A stretch of DNA of 64,000 bases from Paenibacillus tyrphae (GCF_024158745.1 NZ_JAMZAW010000028.1:32877-96876), one strand, 5' to 3'; positions 25,670 through 34,978 are shown, numbered from the stretch's first letter. The notes: a model not told the origin generated them from the letters alone. Made by a program: numbers and translations.

Positions 25670-27301
25670 TTATGACTTGTTGATTTGGAATTTTTTTCGG
25701 TATTCTTGCGGGGAAATGCCGGTTACTCTCTTGAACATTTTGGCAAAATGCGAGAAGTGGCTGTAGCCGGTAACTTCCGCTACACTGCTTATTTTACGGT
25801 CCGACTCTATGAGTAATTTCTGCGCTTTGTCCATTCTGACCTTTAGCATATATTCGGATAACGATAGCCCCGTTTCTTTCTTAAAAAGACGGGACAAATA
25901 AGCGGGATTCAGATGGACGTAATTAGCAATGTCCTCCCTGTTCAGTTCTTCATGCAGATGATCGCTTATAAATTTCTGGACTTTAGCGACGACAGCGGAA
26001 ATATCCTGATGGTGCCTGCTCATATACTTGATACCGGTCGATACAACGCGAATAGCCCAACTGCGAAGTTGTTTTAGCGACCGGGTAGCGGCGGCAGTAT
26101 CCTGCAGTTCGTCATGAGGGAACATGTTCTGAATCGACAAGCCTTTTTTATGACCCACATGATATACCATATGAATTAGACCGTAACACAAAGCTTGCAA
26201 GGTTTCCGAACGCGCCGCGCCTTGTTGCATCCGATCTGTAAGTTCATCAATGCGCATAAGCAGTTCGTCCAGTTTGCCGAGTTCATACAGTAAAAACCAG
26301 TCGTTGATTGAAGCTACCGATGGCAAGGTAGCGCCGGATACTTCATGGGAAAGCTGGAGCTGATGCAGAACGCAATTGACCTTCATCACATTATCTCGTT
26401 CCATTCTAAGGAGAGTGCCCACCACCTGATTGATTTCGGTAACAGGCGTCTTTTCCCCAATATAACACGACAAGTTGCAGTGGAAGAAACGGTTGCAAGC
26501 CTGGATGTAGTCTTGACATCTATTGTCTAATTCCATGGAAACAGGAGTGCTATCTTGCACATAGAAGAGCACCAGATTAAAACCGTTGTGGTCTAGTATG
26601 ACGCACCCGGGGTTATCTTGAAGAATCATTTCCGCACCCGCTTTGCGCAAAGCGTAACCCATAATTTCTTCGTCTCTTGCGTTCAAGTCTTCCTTCCATT
26701 GTTCCACGCTGATCAGAACGGGAATAATCAGGCTTTGTGCGTTCAACGGAATACTGTACATTTCGAACGCCGTCTGCAGTCTTTCTTGCGTCGAGGGAAT
26801 TTTACCGCCCAACAAATCTTGCCAAAATCTCTCTACGAGAATAGGCAGTTGATTTAACCAATGCTTGTAATAAGTTTCGTAAGTTTTATTGAAATCCAGT
26901 AGCTCCTGCTCCGATTGAATTTTATGAATTGCCTTGGCGACGATTTCCTTCAATTGACTATGATCAACAGGCTTTAACAAGTAATTAAAGCTTCCAAGTT
27001 GGATCGCTTTCTGCGCGTAATCGAAATTAGCGTGGCCTGTCAAAAAAACGGTTTCTGTAAAAGGAGAGTGCTCCTTGACCCATTCCTGGAGCTTTAAGCC
27101 GTTGGCATCAGGCATTTCAATGTCGGAAATTAACACGTCAATATTGTGGGTCATTAATATATGCTTGGCTTCTTCTGCACAGTAAGCCTCATAGATTTGC
27201 CTGATAGGCAGGTCAGACCAATCGATCCCTTGCGTAATGCCCTTTACAGCGAATTTCTCGTCATCCACTACAAGTAGGTTAAACAACCAAATCATCTCCA
27301 T
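25670..27301 (-). CDS. Response regulator with AraC-type DNA-binding domain (YesN-like)
   Basis: About 543 residues. The receiver domain begins LLVVDDEKFAVKGI, with the phospho-acceptor Asp in DVLISDIEMPDANG and the conserved Lys in NYLLKPVDH. A long helical middle follows, and the C terminus is a two-helix-turn-helix AraC domain (LNREDIANYVHLNPAYLSRLFKKETG and VAEVTGYSHFSHFAKMFKRVTGISPQEYRKKF). The start is uncertain: ATGs at 27301 and 27295 lie inside the kinase gene's end and neither has a well-spaced ribosome binding site, so translation is probably coupled. With the adjacent YesM-type kinase it likely senses extracellular or transported sugar and activates the following ABC operon. Confidence 0.9.
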   Translation of the reverse strand: MEMIWLFNLLVVDDEKFAVKGITQGIDWSDLPIRQIYEAYCAEEAKHILMTHNIDVLISDIEMPDANGLKLQEWVKEHSPFTETVFLTGHANFDYAQKAIQLGSFNYLLKPVDHSQLKEIVAKAIHKIQSEQELLDFNKTYETYYKHWLNQLPILVERFWQDLLGGKIPSTQERLQTAFEMYSIPLNAQSLIIPVLISVEQWKEDLNARDEEIMGYALRKAGAEMILQDNPGCVILDHNGFNLVLFYVQDSTPVSMELDNRCQDYIQACNRFFHCNLSCYIGEKTPVTEINQVVGTLLRMERDNVMKVNCVLHQLQLSHEVSGATLPSVASINDWFLLYELGKLDELLMRIDELTDRMQQGAARSETLQALCYGLIHMVYHVGHKKGLSIQNMFPHDELQDTAAATRSLKQLRSWAIRVVSTGIKYMSRHHQDISAVVAKVQKFISDHLHEELNREDIANYVHLNPAYLSRLFKKETGLSLSEYMLKVRMDKAQKLLIESDRKISSVAEVTGYSHFSHFAKMFKRVTGISPQEYRKKFQINKS

Positions 27302-29036
27302 GTCCAAAATGATGTTGAAGAGGGAAACGGATTTTAATTTCGGCTCCCATCTGCTCTCTGTTTGCAAAATAGATTTTGACCGCCCCGGAACTCATTTTAA
27401 GTCGGCGCATCACGTTCCAAATCCCCAAATGCTCCTCTCCGGATTTCTCCGCATAGTGCCCGGAATTCAACTCATGCAGCATTTCCGGCGTAAATCCTTT
27501 TCCGTTGTCGGAAATCGTGACAATAAAGTAATGCTGCGGGTCATCCGGGTCGGGGAACGCTTCGATTTCCACGTTAAATCGCTCCAAATCCATTCTATAA
27601 CCGTGAATCACAGCATTTTCCACGAATGGTTGCACCGTCAACGGAGGTAATTGATAATGCCGATATGCATCCTCGATACGAATAGAAAAAGTCAGGTTGT
27701 CGGGATATCTCATAATCTGGATTTCCAAGTAATTTCCAATATGTTGAAGTTCATCTGCAAGCGATATGGACGTGCGATTGGTGCGTATGAGATTGCGAAA
27801 ATAGTCGGCCAAATGAAGCGACATTTTTTGCACGGATTTGTGGTCTTTTAGAGCGGCTAAATTGTAGATGATATTCAAGCAATTCATATAAAAGTGGGGA
27901 TTGATTTGCACCTGAAGATGTTTGAACTCGGCTTGCTGTACCCTTATTTTTTCTTCATAAACGGAAATCTTCAAATGCTCGATTTGCTTGGCCATATCGT
28001 TAAAAGTAGAAATCAGGTACGAAAATTCCGTTGAATGACTTTCATTCAGACGGACATCGAATTGGCCACGGCCGATTTTTCTCATGCCGTGAATGAGTTG
28101 AGCCATCGGCTTTAAAAAAATCTTTTGCAGGAAAGCAAGGTATAGAGCGAGTACCAAGGCAACTCCTAAGGGGAGAAAATAGATGGCCTTTTGTAAATAT
28201 GGCAAGTTCTTCAGGATATTCGTCTCGGCTACTATAACCAGGTAACGAATATTTGCATACCGTGATGATCTCCCCATCGCCAAGTATTTCTTATTATTCA
28301 TCTCGTCTCGTACAATTTGATATACCCGCATTTCGGGGGTAAGTTGACTTCTAATCGCAGCATAAGTTTGAACCGGCAAAAAATTACGCGTCAACGGTTG
28401 TCCGTCATCCTTAACGATGATCGTTCCACCACCCTCGCCCACATCCCACATACCAAGCGGCTTCGCCAGACTGTTCAAGTCTATAAGACAGCCGGCATAA
28501 ATATTGGAACCTAAATCTTTCATTTGTGCTATAAAATAAGCCTCTTTCGATTCAATCAACTTCCAATTGCCCTGGTTAGGTGCCATATGATTTAATACTT
28601 GCGAAAGATGTTTCTGTACCGTTTCGTAACGCTCATGGAAACGTCCGTTTTCCTGCGTTACGATTAACAGGTCATCGTTTGACTTGGCATACACGAAAAA
28701 AGTATCGATCATGTTGTAGTATCCGATGTCTTTTACAAGTTTGTTGTAAACTTTTTGCTTGGCCAAAATATAGTCGTCCATTAAGGAGTTATAAGCTTGC
28801 ATCGAAACAATGTCCGGGTCGCTTTCCATGCGATAGAAATAGTAGTCGAATTCCTTCAACGCATTATCATTAACAGTCACATAGTGAGTGAGCAGCTTGC
28901 TATAATTCATGGAGACTTGTTCGCGAACTACATTTATCGAATATACGTTATTGTAAAAAAGGAAAAATACAAGTGGTGCCACAACAACAATGAATCCGCT
29001 TACAATTTTAAATCTGACTGAATTTTTGATATTCAT
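27279..29036 (-). CDS. YesM-type sensor histidine kinase
   Basis: 585 residues. A membrane segment near 10-27, an extracellular sensor region to about 275 (dCache-like), a second membrane segment (IYFLPLGVALVLALYLAF), a HAMP region (IHGMRKIGRGQFDVRLNES), then the His_kinase box with its histidine in QVQINPHFYMNCLNIIYNL and an HATPase_c domain (PPLTVQPFVENAVIHGY, ISDNGKGF, HLGIWNVMRRL). This is the standard YesM/LytS-like architecture. Its stop overlaps the start of the AraC-type regulator gene. The ATG at 29036 follows GAGGTGG. The divergent GH5 cellulase starts about 300 bases away and could be coregulated. Confidence 0.92.
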   Translation of the reverse strand: MNIKNSVRFKIVSGFIVVVAPLVFFLFYNNVYSINVVREQVSMNYSKLLTHYVTVNDNALKEFDYYFYRMESDPDIVSMQAYNSLMDDYILAKQKVYNKLVKDIGYYNMIDTFFVYAKSNDDLLIVTQENGRFHERYETVQKHLSQVLNHMAPNQGNWKLIESKEAYFIAQMKDLGSNIYAGCLIDLNSLAKPLGMWDVGEGGGTIIVKDDGQPLTRNFLPVQTYAAIRSQLTPEMRVYQIVRDEMNNKKYLAMGRSSRYANIRYLVIVAETNILKNLPYLQKAIYFLPLGVALVLALYLAFLQKIFLKPMAQLIHGMRKIGRGQFDVRLNESHSTEFSYLISTFNDMAKQIEHLKISVYEEKIRVQQAEFKHLQVQINPHFYMNCLNIIYNLAALKDHKSVQKMSLHLADYFRNLIRTNRTSISLADELQHIGNYLEIQIMRYPDNLTFSIRIEDAYRHYQLPPLTVQPFVENAVIHGYRMDLERFNVEIEAFPDPDDPQHYFIVTISDNGKGFTPEMLHELNSGHYAEKSGEEHLGIWNVMRRLKMSSGAVKIYFANREQMGAEIKIRFPLQHHFGHGDDLVV

Positions 29037-29331
29037 GATATGCCACCTCGGTATTATACACGATAGTTCAATACGGATATTATACAGGTTCGTAAGTTCC
29101 TCATTCTAACACTTCTAATGCCAGATTAACACTTTTGTTACTTTTTTGTCCAATAAGAGACAGTGGTTTTTAAAACAAGTCATAAGAGTGTCAAAAATAT
29201 CACGCCATGGATAGATGTCCTTTTTCTGAATCAGTAAAATAAAGACAAATTTAAGGGAAGGGGGGTCCTATCGACAAACAGGGAGACACGATAACAAGGA
29301 GAGAAAAAAATTATAAGGAGGTAATGTTTAC
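29037..29331. promoter_or_regulatory. Divergent intergenic region between kinase and cellulase
   Basis: 295 bases between the leftward two-component operon and the rightward cellulase. The side next to the cellulase is purine-rich (AAGGGAAGGGGGGTCC, then AAGGAGAG and AAGGAGG), the last being the cellulase ribosome binding site. Promoters for both directions must lie here, but I cannot assign -35/-10 boxes securely. Confidence 0.4.
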
Positions 29332-30771
29332 ATGCTGAAAAGAATGGTTTCGTTCCTATGCACGTTTCTTATCGCTGTCATACTGTCAGTAAATTCTGTT
29401 CCAGCAAACCATGCAAAAGCCGAAGCAAGTACGTACGTATCCCAAAACGGTCAACTGAGGGTTTCTGGAAGCCAGTTGGTGAACCAGGCGGGGCAAGCCA
29501 TCCAGTTAAAAGGGATGAGTTCCCATGGGCTACAGTGGTTTGGACAGTTTGTGAACAAGAGCAGTATGAAATGGTTGAAAGAGAATTGGGGAATAAACGT
29601 GTTTCGTGCGGCGATGTATACGCAAGATGGAGGTTATATCAACGATCCTTCCCAAAAAAATAAGGTAAAAGAAGCCGTTCAAGCCGCGATCGATCTTGGC
29701 ATCTATGTAATCATCGACTGGCATGTACTGGGCGATCAAGACCCGAACAAGTATAAACAACAAGCAAAAGAGTTTTTTCAAGAAATGGCCACTTTATACC
29801 ATGGTTACCCGAACGTCATTTATGAAATCTGCAACGAGCCAAATGGAAATCATGTTACGTGGAATAGTAGTATTAAGCCTTATGCTGAGGAAGTAATTCC
29901 AGTTATCCGCTCCATTGACCCGGACAGTATTATTATCGTAGGGACCGGAACATGGAGTCAGGATGTGCACCATGCGGCGGACAATCCGCTCTCTTACAGT
30001 AACGTTATGTATACCGTACATTTCTATGCCGGTACTCACGGTCAATGGCTGAGAGATCGCATAGACTATGCGAGAAGCAAAGGTGTAGCTGTATTCATTA
30101 CAGAGTGGGGGACAAGCGACGCTTCCGGTGATGGCGGCCCTTTCCTTGCGGAGTCTAAGCAATGGATCGACTTTATGGAAAGCCGAAAACTGAGCTGGGC
30201 CAATTGGTCGTTATGCGATAAAGCTGAAGCATCCGCTGCACTTGCCCCCGGCGCAAGCCCATTTGGAGGATGGTCTGATGCGCAGTTATCGGCTTCCGGT
30301 AAGTTTGTTAAAAATCAAATGAATCCAACACCACCCAGCGACGGCATCATTTCCGGTAAAACCTACAAATTGATTAATGTTGGAAGTGGGAAAGCTCTTG
30401 ATGCAGCCGCTGGCAGTACCGAAGACGGTGCGAACGTACAAATCTGGGAAGATAACGGTACAGGAGCTCAGCGATGGGTGATCACCGATGTAGGCGGCGG
30501 GCTGTATAAAGTGATTAAAGAAAATAGCAATAAAGCTTTGGATGTAGCCGGGAATGCGAATGGTGCGAATGTACAAATATGGAATTATGGCGGCGGCGCA
30601 AATCAGAAGTGGCGCATTGTAGATGTAGGCGGTGCCTACAAATTAATCGACAGCAACAGCGGCAAAGCTTTGGATGTAGCAGCCGCTGGGACCGAGAATG
30701 GCACGAACGTTCAAGTTTGGGACGATAATGGTACGAATGCTCAAAAGTGGAATCTGCATAAATTGAATTAA
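29332..30771 (+). CDS. Secreted GH5 endoglucanase with C-terminal ricin-type lectin domain
   Basis: 479 residues; the ATG follows AAGGAGG. A signal peptide covers about residues 1-31. The catalytic GH5 (subfamily 2-like, cellulase) domain spans about 40-330: GMSSHGLQWFG, VIIDWHV, acid/base Glu169 in YEICNEPNG, VHFYAGTHGQWLRDR, nucleophile Glu258 in VFITEWGTS, and SWANWSLCDK. A short TPPSDG linker leads to a ricin-B-type beta-trefoil (RicinB_lectin_2/CBM13-like) at about 340-479 with three repeats (GKALDAAAGSTEDGANVQIW, NKALDVAGNANGANVQIW, GKALDVAAAGTENGTNVQVW). It hydrolyses cellulose or beta-glucan outside the cell, feeding the adjacent importers and complementing the expansin. Confidence 0.95.
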   Translation: MLKRMVSFLCTFLIAVILSVNSVPANHAKAEASTYVSQNGQLRVSGSQLVNQAGQAIQLKGMSSHGLQWFGQFVNKSSMKWLKENWGINVFRAAMYTQDGGYINDPSQKNKVKEAVQAAIDLGIYVIIDWHVLGDQDPNKYKQQAKEFFQEMATLYHGYPNVIYEICNEPNGNHVTWNSSIKPYAEEVIPVIRSIDPDSIIIVGTGTWSQDVHHAADNPLSYSNVMYTVHFYAGTHGQWLRDRIDYARSKGVAVFITEWGTSDASGDGGPFLAESKQWIDFMESRKLSWANWSLCDKAEASAALAPGASPFGGWSDAQLSASGKFVKNQMNPTPPSDGIISGKTYKLINVGSGKALDAAAGSTEDGANVQIWEDNGTGAQRWVITDVGGGLYKVIKENSNKALDVAGNANGANVQIWNYGGGANQKWRIVDVGGAYKLIDSNSGKALDVAAAGTENGTNVQVWDDNGTNAQKWNLHKLN

Positions 30772-30789
30772 ACTAGGAGATGTAAACTG

Positions 30790-30833
30790 AAAAAGCCTGC
30801 ATCGCTTATTTTGCGAGCGATGGCAGGCTTTTT
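30790..30833. terminator. Bidirectional intrinsic terminator after the cellulase
   Basis: Stem arms 30790-30806 and 30816-30833 (AAAAAGCCTGC with GCAGGCTTTTT, one bulged base) enclose a short loop. A-run and T-run flank the stem, so it can end the cellulase transcript from the left and the DJ-1-like gene transcript from the right. Confidence 0.9.
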
Positions 30834-30910
30834 CAATTAAAACTTATCAATCATGTTCAAACCGAACCCTCGCTCCTATATGAGCCCTCTATTCCAATAC
30901 CGTTGCTGAC

Positions 30911-31579
30911 TTATTTGTGATTTAAAATATTGGGATCCTGCTCTGAAAGTTCTTCAAGCACTCCTCTAATTTGCTCTATCAATGGCGCTGGCGCTTTCTT
31001 TAGTGAACCCGTATCAAACGGAGGCTGAGGATCGTATTCCAAAATCAACTGGACTCCTTTGCTCATATCTTCCCCCAATTCCCATGCTACTAATTGGAGT
31101 GCCATGTCGATACCAGAGGAGACACCGGCTGCTGTTACGATTTGGCCATGTCGAACCACTCTCTCTTCTGTTGGAATGGCTCCAAGAGAACGGAGCAAGT
31201 CGAAGGACTGCCAATGGCAAGTTGCCACCGCTCCATCCAATAAGCCTGCAGCGCTCAAGATCAGAGAGCCGTTACAAACCGATGTAGTCCATTTCGCAGT
31301 CTCATGTAATTGGCGAATCCAACTCAACGTTTCTTCGTCATTCATTGGAGTTTTATAATAAGGCGGACTGCAACCGGGAACGACAAGAATATCAGCTGAA
31401 GTAATTTCAGAAAAGCTGTAATCAGCATGCAGATAACCCATTTTTGAGTCCAGTCTGATTATCCCTTTTTTCTTGGCGACAAACTTCACGTTACATTTCA
31501 GTGTAGCAGAAAATACTTCATACGGGCCAATTGCATCTAAAGCTGTGATTCCATCGTAGAGCATGATTGCGACTTCCAT
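30911..31579 (-). CDS. DJ-1/PfpI family protein (isonitrile hydratase-like)
   Basis: 222 residues from the ATG at 31579 (GGGAGAG 6 bases upstream). The fold is that of the DJ-1/PfpI group: ILVVPGC near 65, nucleophile Cys in WTTSVCNGSLILSAAGLLDG, then CHW and VTAAGVSSGIDMAL. This pattern is close to isonitrile hydratase (InhA-type) and to the ligand-binding half of GlxA-like regulators, but no DNA-binding domain follows. Possible roles are hydrolysis of isonitriles or glyoxalase/deglycase-type activity. It stands alone between the cellulase and the flavin genes, so context gives no hint. Confidence 0.82.
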   Translation of the reverse strand: MEVAIMLYDGITALDAIGPYEVFSATLKCNVKFVAKKKGIIRLDSKMGYLHADYSFSEITSADILVVPGCSPPYYKTPMNDEETLSWIRQLHETAKWTTSVCNGSLILSAAGLLDGAVATCHWQSFDLLRSLGAIPTEERVVRHGQIVTAAGVSSGIDMALQLVAWELGEDMSKGVQLILEYDPQPPFDTGSLKKAPAPLIEQIRGVLEELSEQDPNILNHK

Positions 31580-31789
31580 GATGATCTCTCCCTTTACATG
31601 ATGTTTAATTCTATTGCAAATGAAATATACCATACATACGTAGGGTATGTCTTTGTCAGTGTTGTGAATTACACATAGCTATAAAGAGCTATTTGCCACC
31701 ACCTTTATTAAGCTAGTCAATCCGTTAGTGTAGCAATAACTGTGAATGGTAAGGTCATTGCCGAAAAGGTCAATTGATAAAGACACACT

Positions 31790-31908
31790 ACACTGCTAAT
31801 CACCCAGCGACGTTGTCCTGCAGCTAGCAAGCGATTCCGTACTCGTCGACCGGAATGGGGAAAAGTAGAAAAAACGCCTTTATCAAAGGCGCCAAGGTAA
31901 TTGAAAAA
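31790..31908 (+). pseudogene. Fragment related to the two-repeat secreted protein gene at 44569-45240
   Basis: About 110 bases here align closely with 45057-45170: GTTGTCCTGCAGCTA, CGTACTCGT and AAAGGCGCCAAGGTAAT recur in the same order and spacing, with scattered changes and a small deletion that breaks the frame. The rest of the gene is missing. It is a relic of a duplicated copy. Nearby DNA also carries relics of aldehyde dehydrogenase and DapA-like genes. Confidence 0.75.
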
Positions 31909-31953
31909 TCTACAAAGCCTAAATTTCAGCTTTTATCGCGTTCATAAAGTAAC

Positions 31954-32490
31954 CTATAGCCTATTCGCCATACATTGAATTAATTCTTTAGCCGAATGAA
32001 GAACCCTAGCCTTAACCTCATCATCCACTATAAAACCGCCAGTTTCCATACGCCTCACTTGAGTGTCGCAAATAAAAATCCCTTGCATTTGATAACGCGC
32101 TCCCAAAACCGAAAGCACGGGCTTCAAAGAGTTCTCAATTGCAAGCAAGTGTGCGATCGTACCTCCGACAGCAACTGGCAGCGTTACTTTATGCTCAAGT
32201 CCACTCTCAGGAATTAAGTCTAAAAAAGTTTTGAGAACCCCACTATACGAGGCTTTATAAACCGGCGTAGCCACTACAACGGCATCGGAATTCTGAATGA
32301 ACTGATTTGCCTCCATAATTGCCGGACTGTTGAATTTTGCATAGATCAAATCCTCCGGCGGGATGGCTGCGACCGGTATCCAATTCAACTTAGCTCCGGC
32401 TTCCTTCAATGCATCGGATAACAAGTCAAGCACACCTTCTAAGCGGGAAGAAGTGAACGGACTTCCAGAGATAATAGTTATGGTGCTCAT
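31954..32490 (-). CDS. NADPH-dependent FMN reductase, SsuE-like
   Basis: 178 residues from the ATG at 32490 (GGGGAG 6 bases ahead). Flavodoxin-like FMN reductase: SGSPFTSSRLEGVLDLL phosphate-binding loop, AVVVATPVYKASYSGVLKTFLDLIP (the SsuE/NADPH_dep_FMN_red signature) and a GGTIAHLLAIENSLKPVLSVLGA segment. SsuE-type enzymes supply reduced flavin to two-component monooxygenases. It is the last gene of a leftward group hpaB - RibF-like - SsuE-like, so it is a good candidate for the reductase partner (HpaC role) of HpaB. The true HpaC family (flavin reductase-like split barrel) is not present in the window. Confidence 0.88.
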   Translation of the reverse strand: MSTITIISGSPFTSSRLEGVLDLLSDALKEAGAKLNWIPVAAIPPEDLIYAKFNSPAIMEANQFIQNSDAVVVATPVYKASYSGVLKTFLDLIPESGLEHKVTLPVAVGGTIAHLLAIENSLKPVLSVLGARYQMQGIFICDTQVRRMETGGFIVDDEVKARVLHSAKELIQCMANRL

Positions 32491-32561
32491 TTTCAACTCC
32501 CCTCACTCTCAACGATTGGTTTTAGCTCTTTTGTTGTTCACTCAAACGTTCTTAATTAGCG

Positions 32562-33437
32562 TTATATGCCATAAGCAGAGCCAGAACGGTTATCTGCAAT
32601 CGGAAGCTGCATGACCCATTCCACATAGATCGATTGTGAAAAAAACTGAAGATTGGTCTGAAGGAATAAATCAAGCGTAGCTATAAGTTGACTGTATTCA
32701 TTTGGCTCAACTTGGGCAATACCAGTCATCGTTTGATCATTTGATTCCACACGAACAATATATCTGCCTGGACCTGGTAGCGTATAGTGCTGATAAGGTA
32801 GAAATACCACTTGCACACGTGGCGTTATCCAAAATCGTTTTAATATTTTTACTTCTCCGTGTGTTCGATAATAATCTCCCAGAAGTGGAGCCACTTGATG
32901 CACATCCCCTGATTTTAGTAAACTTCGAATCAAGGTGGAGCTTATTTTTTGACCGTTAGACTTCACTTTTGGCACAATCGTAACTTGAAACTTCCCCATG
33001 CCGTCAGATTTGAGGGTGTTTGCGTCGCCATTTCCACGAAAACCGTAATTGAAATCAAAACCGATCACCACATGGTCGGTTTGCAAAGGGATGAGATAAC
33101 GATCAACGAACTCACGGGGAGACATGCCTGCAAATGTCATGTCAAACTTTACGACATATAGTTTATCGACTCCCAGCCTTTCCATTATTTTCGCCTTTTC
33201 CACAATGGGCATCAGATAGCAGACGGTTTCCTTGCCGTTACGTAACACTTCTTTGGGGTGGGGTGAAAATGTCATGACGGACAACTCCGCCCCAATCTTC
33301 ATTGCGATTTCTTTCGCTGTTAAAATTACTTTTCGATGCCCTAAATGAACTCCGTCGAAATAGCCAAGGGCCATTACACAACGCTTCCTATCGATAGGTG
33401 ATGTTATCGGATCTTCGGAAAGATAAATAGTTTCCAT
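32562..33437 (-). CDS. RibF-like FAD synthetase without a recognisable riboflavin kinase domain
   Basis: 291 residues from the ATG at 33437 (AAGGAAGG 9 bases ahead). The FMN adenylyltransferase domain is intact: ALGYFDGVHLGHRKVI, MTFSPHPKEVL, VVIGFDFNYGFRGNG and SSTLIRSLLKSGDV. The C-terminal region keeps only a loose resemblance to riboflavin kinase; the PTAN motif and the catalytic E-x-H region of RibF are absent, so it probably makes FAD from FMN but not FMN from riboflavin. Placed between an HpaB-type oxygenase gene and a flavin reductase gene, it seems to be a dedicated cofactor supply paralogue rather than the housekeeping RibF. Confidence 0.8.
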   Translation of the reverse strand: METIYLSEDPITSPIDRKRCVMALGYFDGVHLGHRKVILTAKEIAMKIGAELSVMTFSPHPKEVLRNGKETVCYLMPIVEKAKIMERLGVDKLYVVKFDMTFAGMSPREFVDRYLIPLQTDHVVIGFDFNYGFRGNGDANTLKSDGMGKFQVTIVPKVKSNGQKISSTLIRSLLKSGDVHQVAPLLGDYYRTHGEVKILKRFWITPRVQVVFLPYQHYTLPGPGRYIVRVESNDQTMTGIAQVEPNEYSQLIATLDLFLQTNLQFFSQSIYVEWVMQLPIADNRSGSAYGI

Positions 33438-33457
33438 TATGGACAACCTTCCTTATT

Positions 33458-33523
33458 GGATTCGCCGCTTTCCTTGACACCGCCATATAGGGCATATGAT
33501 ACACGAGAAACGTCGGAATGTAG
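33458..33523 (-). pseudogene. Remnant of an aldehyde dehydrogenase 3' part
   Basis: Matches bases 54980-55035 inside the intact aldehyde dehydrogenase gene nearly base for base (CCGCTTTCCTTGAC and GGGCATATGAT recur), with a 2-base insertion that breaks the frame. The encoded piece corresponds to the conserved FRVDHMPYGGVKESGFG region. It sits directly against the end of hpaB. A relic of a former neighbour. Confidence 0.75.
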
Positions 33524-34978
33524 TTAATTATACCGGTTTAAAAACTCGATGACTCGATCTACATACGGTTTCTTATTGTAGCCGTTGTATAAAGCTCCGG
33601 CCATTCGGACAGGATCTCCAAAGAAGAAGCGCTCATACAACGTTTGACGTGAACCGAATGAACTCATGCATACATCCCAGGCAAGACGGTAAAGTCTCAC
33701 ACGTTCGTAAGCGCTCCCATTCGCTGCCTGCAAATATTTATCCAGATCAGGCCGCAGTTCTGATTCAAAGTCCGCTTGATTGGGAATCGCCATAAGGCCG
33801 CTAGCTCCAAATATCTGCATAATTTCTGTTAATCGCGGATAAACCTTCGGAAAATAATTGCGTGCAGCGTTCAGTGGGGCGAAATCGGGTGTCATAATCC
33901 CCCATTTGTCAACCTTAGCGTTCGCCTCAGAAGCAGTCAGGAATGCTTTCATTGCTTCCAACGCCACAATGACTTCGCTCATTTTCTCGTGAATATGCTG
34001 GAAATGACCGATATTGATCATTTCGACCATCAAGTGAAGCAGTCCGAGCACAAATTCAGTCTTAGCTACGTTTTTGCATACGACTTGGTGTGTCATATGC
34101 ACTTGTGCGTTGCTCTCCACATAAGTTTTGTTGCACACTTCCACATCGCCAAGCGCGAAGATCCTGTCCCAAGGAACAGTCACATCGTCGAAAACAACAA
34201 TCGTATCCATTTCTTCAAAGCGTGAGCCAAGCGGGTGATCAAAAGACGATTTTCCGTAATCGAACGACTCCCTGCAAATAAATTTCAATCCGGGTGTATT
34301 GTTGGGAATAGAGAAGGCAAAGGCGTAAGGGTTATCGTCATCGCTTTGTTTCAGCAAGGTCGATGGGAATACCATGATTTCATCAGTGACTCCCCCTTGT
34401 GTTGCCAATAACCTTGCCCCGCGAATGACGACACCGTCTTCGGTCTTTTTGACAATCCGTGCAGCAATATAGGGATCCGGCAATTGCGAGCTGCTCACAG
34501 CGCGATTTACTTGCGGAAGAATCAATGTATGGGTCAAGGAAAGGTCATTTTCCCGGCAGTACTCGTAATATTTCCTCATATTTTCGGCAAACATCTTATC
34601 CTGCATCCCGAACATTTCCGCCGCTGAACCATACGCCATGATGCCAACATTGATATAATCCGGGGAACGCCCCATCATACCATTGTTGTAACGAGCCCAC
34701 TCGGTCATCATCATTCTTCTTTTTTCCAAATCCTCTTTCGTCCGCGGTTGTATGAAGGAAGTATTGACACGATCTCCGGTCGTCGGGGACTCATACGTCA
34801 TATAATCGTGTTTGTCTGGATGAAACTGCAGCTCGTAAAGCTCGCTTTGCGTCTTCATCACCCCTCTGAAAGCAGGATGCTCGGAAATGTTTCCCGTCAC
34901 TTGCTTGCCGTCGATCCAAATGTTCGCTTGAGCTTTATCCACACGCTCGATATATTGTTTTCCCGTTTTGGCTGGCAT
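33524..34978 (-). CDS. hpaB: 4-hydroxyphenylacetate 3-monooxygenase, oxygenase component
   Basis: 484 residues from the ATG at 34978 (GGAGGAAGG about 7 bases upstream). The HpaB/HpaH family sequence is clear over its whole length: MPAKTGKQYIERV, HDYMTYESPTTGDRVNTSF, an acyl-CoA-dehydrogenase-like FAD-binding core (GVVIRGARLLATQGGVTDEIMVFP), DDVTVPWDRIFALGDVE and FGSRQTLYERFFFGDPVRMAGALYNGY. It ortho-hydroxylates 4-hydroxyphenylacetate to homoprotocatechuate using FADH2 delivered by a separate reductase. Downstream are a FAD synthetase-like and a flavin reductase gene. The ring-cleavage genes for its product lie at 52.9-60 kb. A LysR gene is divergent from it beyond a decayed stretch. Confidence 0.92.
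   Translation of the reverse strand: MPAKTGKQYIERVDKAQANIWIDGKQVTGNISEHPAFRGVMKTQSELYELQFHPDKHDYMTYESPTTGDRVNTSFIQPRTKEDLEKRRMMMTEWARYNNGMMGRSPDYINVGIMAYGSAAEMFGMQDKMFAENMRKYYEYCRENDLSLTHTLILPQVNRAVSSSQLPDPYIAARIVKKTEDGVVIRGARLLATQGGVTDEIMVFPSTLLKQSDDDNPYAFAFSIPNNTPGLKFICRESFDYGKSSFDHPLGSRFEEMDTIVVFDDVTVPWDRIFALGDVEVCNKTYVESNAQVHMTHQVVCKNVAKTEFVLGLLHLMVEMINIGHFQHIHEKMSEVIVALEAMKAFLTASEANAKVDKWGIMTPDFAPLNAARNYFPKVYPRLTEIMQIFGASGLMAIPNQADFESELRPDLDKYLQAANGSAYERVRLYRLAWDVCMSSFGSRQTLYERFFFGDPVRMAGALYNGYNKKPYVDRVIEFLNRYN

Noticed and set aside
30370..30770. Repeated DNA in the cellulase 3' end as a tandem repeat or CRISPR-like array
   Set aside because: The periodicity is explained by the three repeats of the ricin-type beta-trefoil domain.
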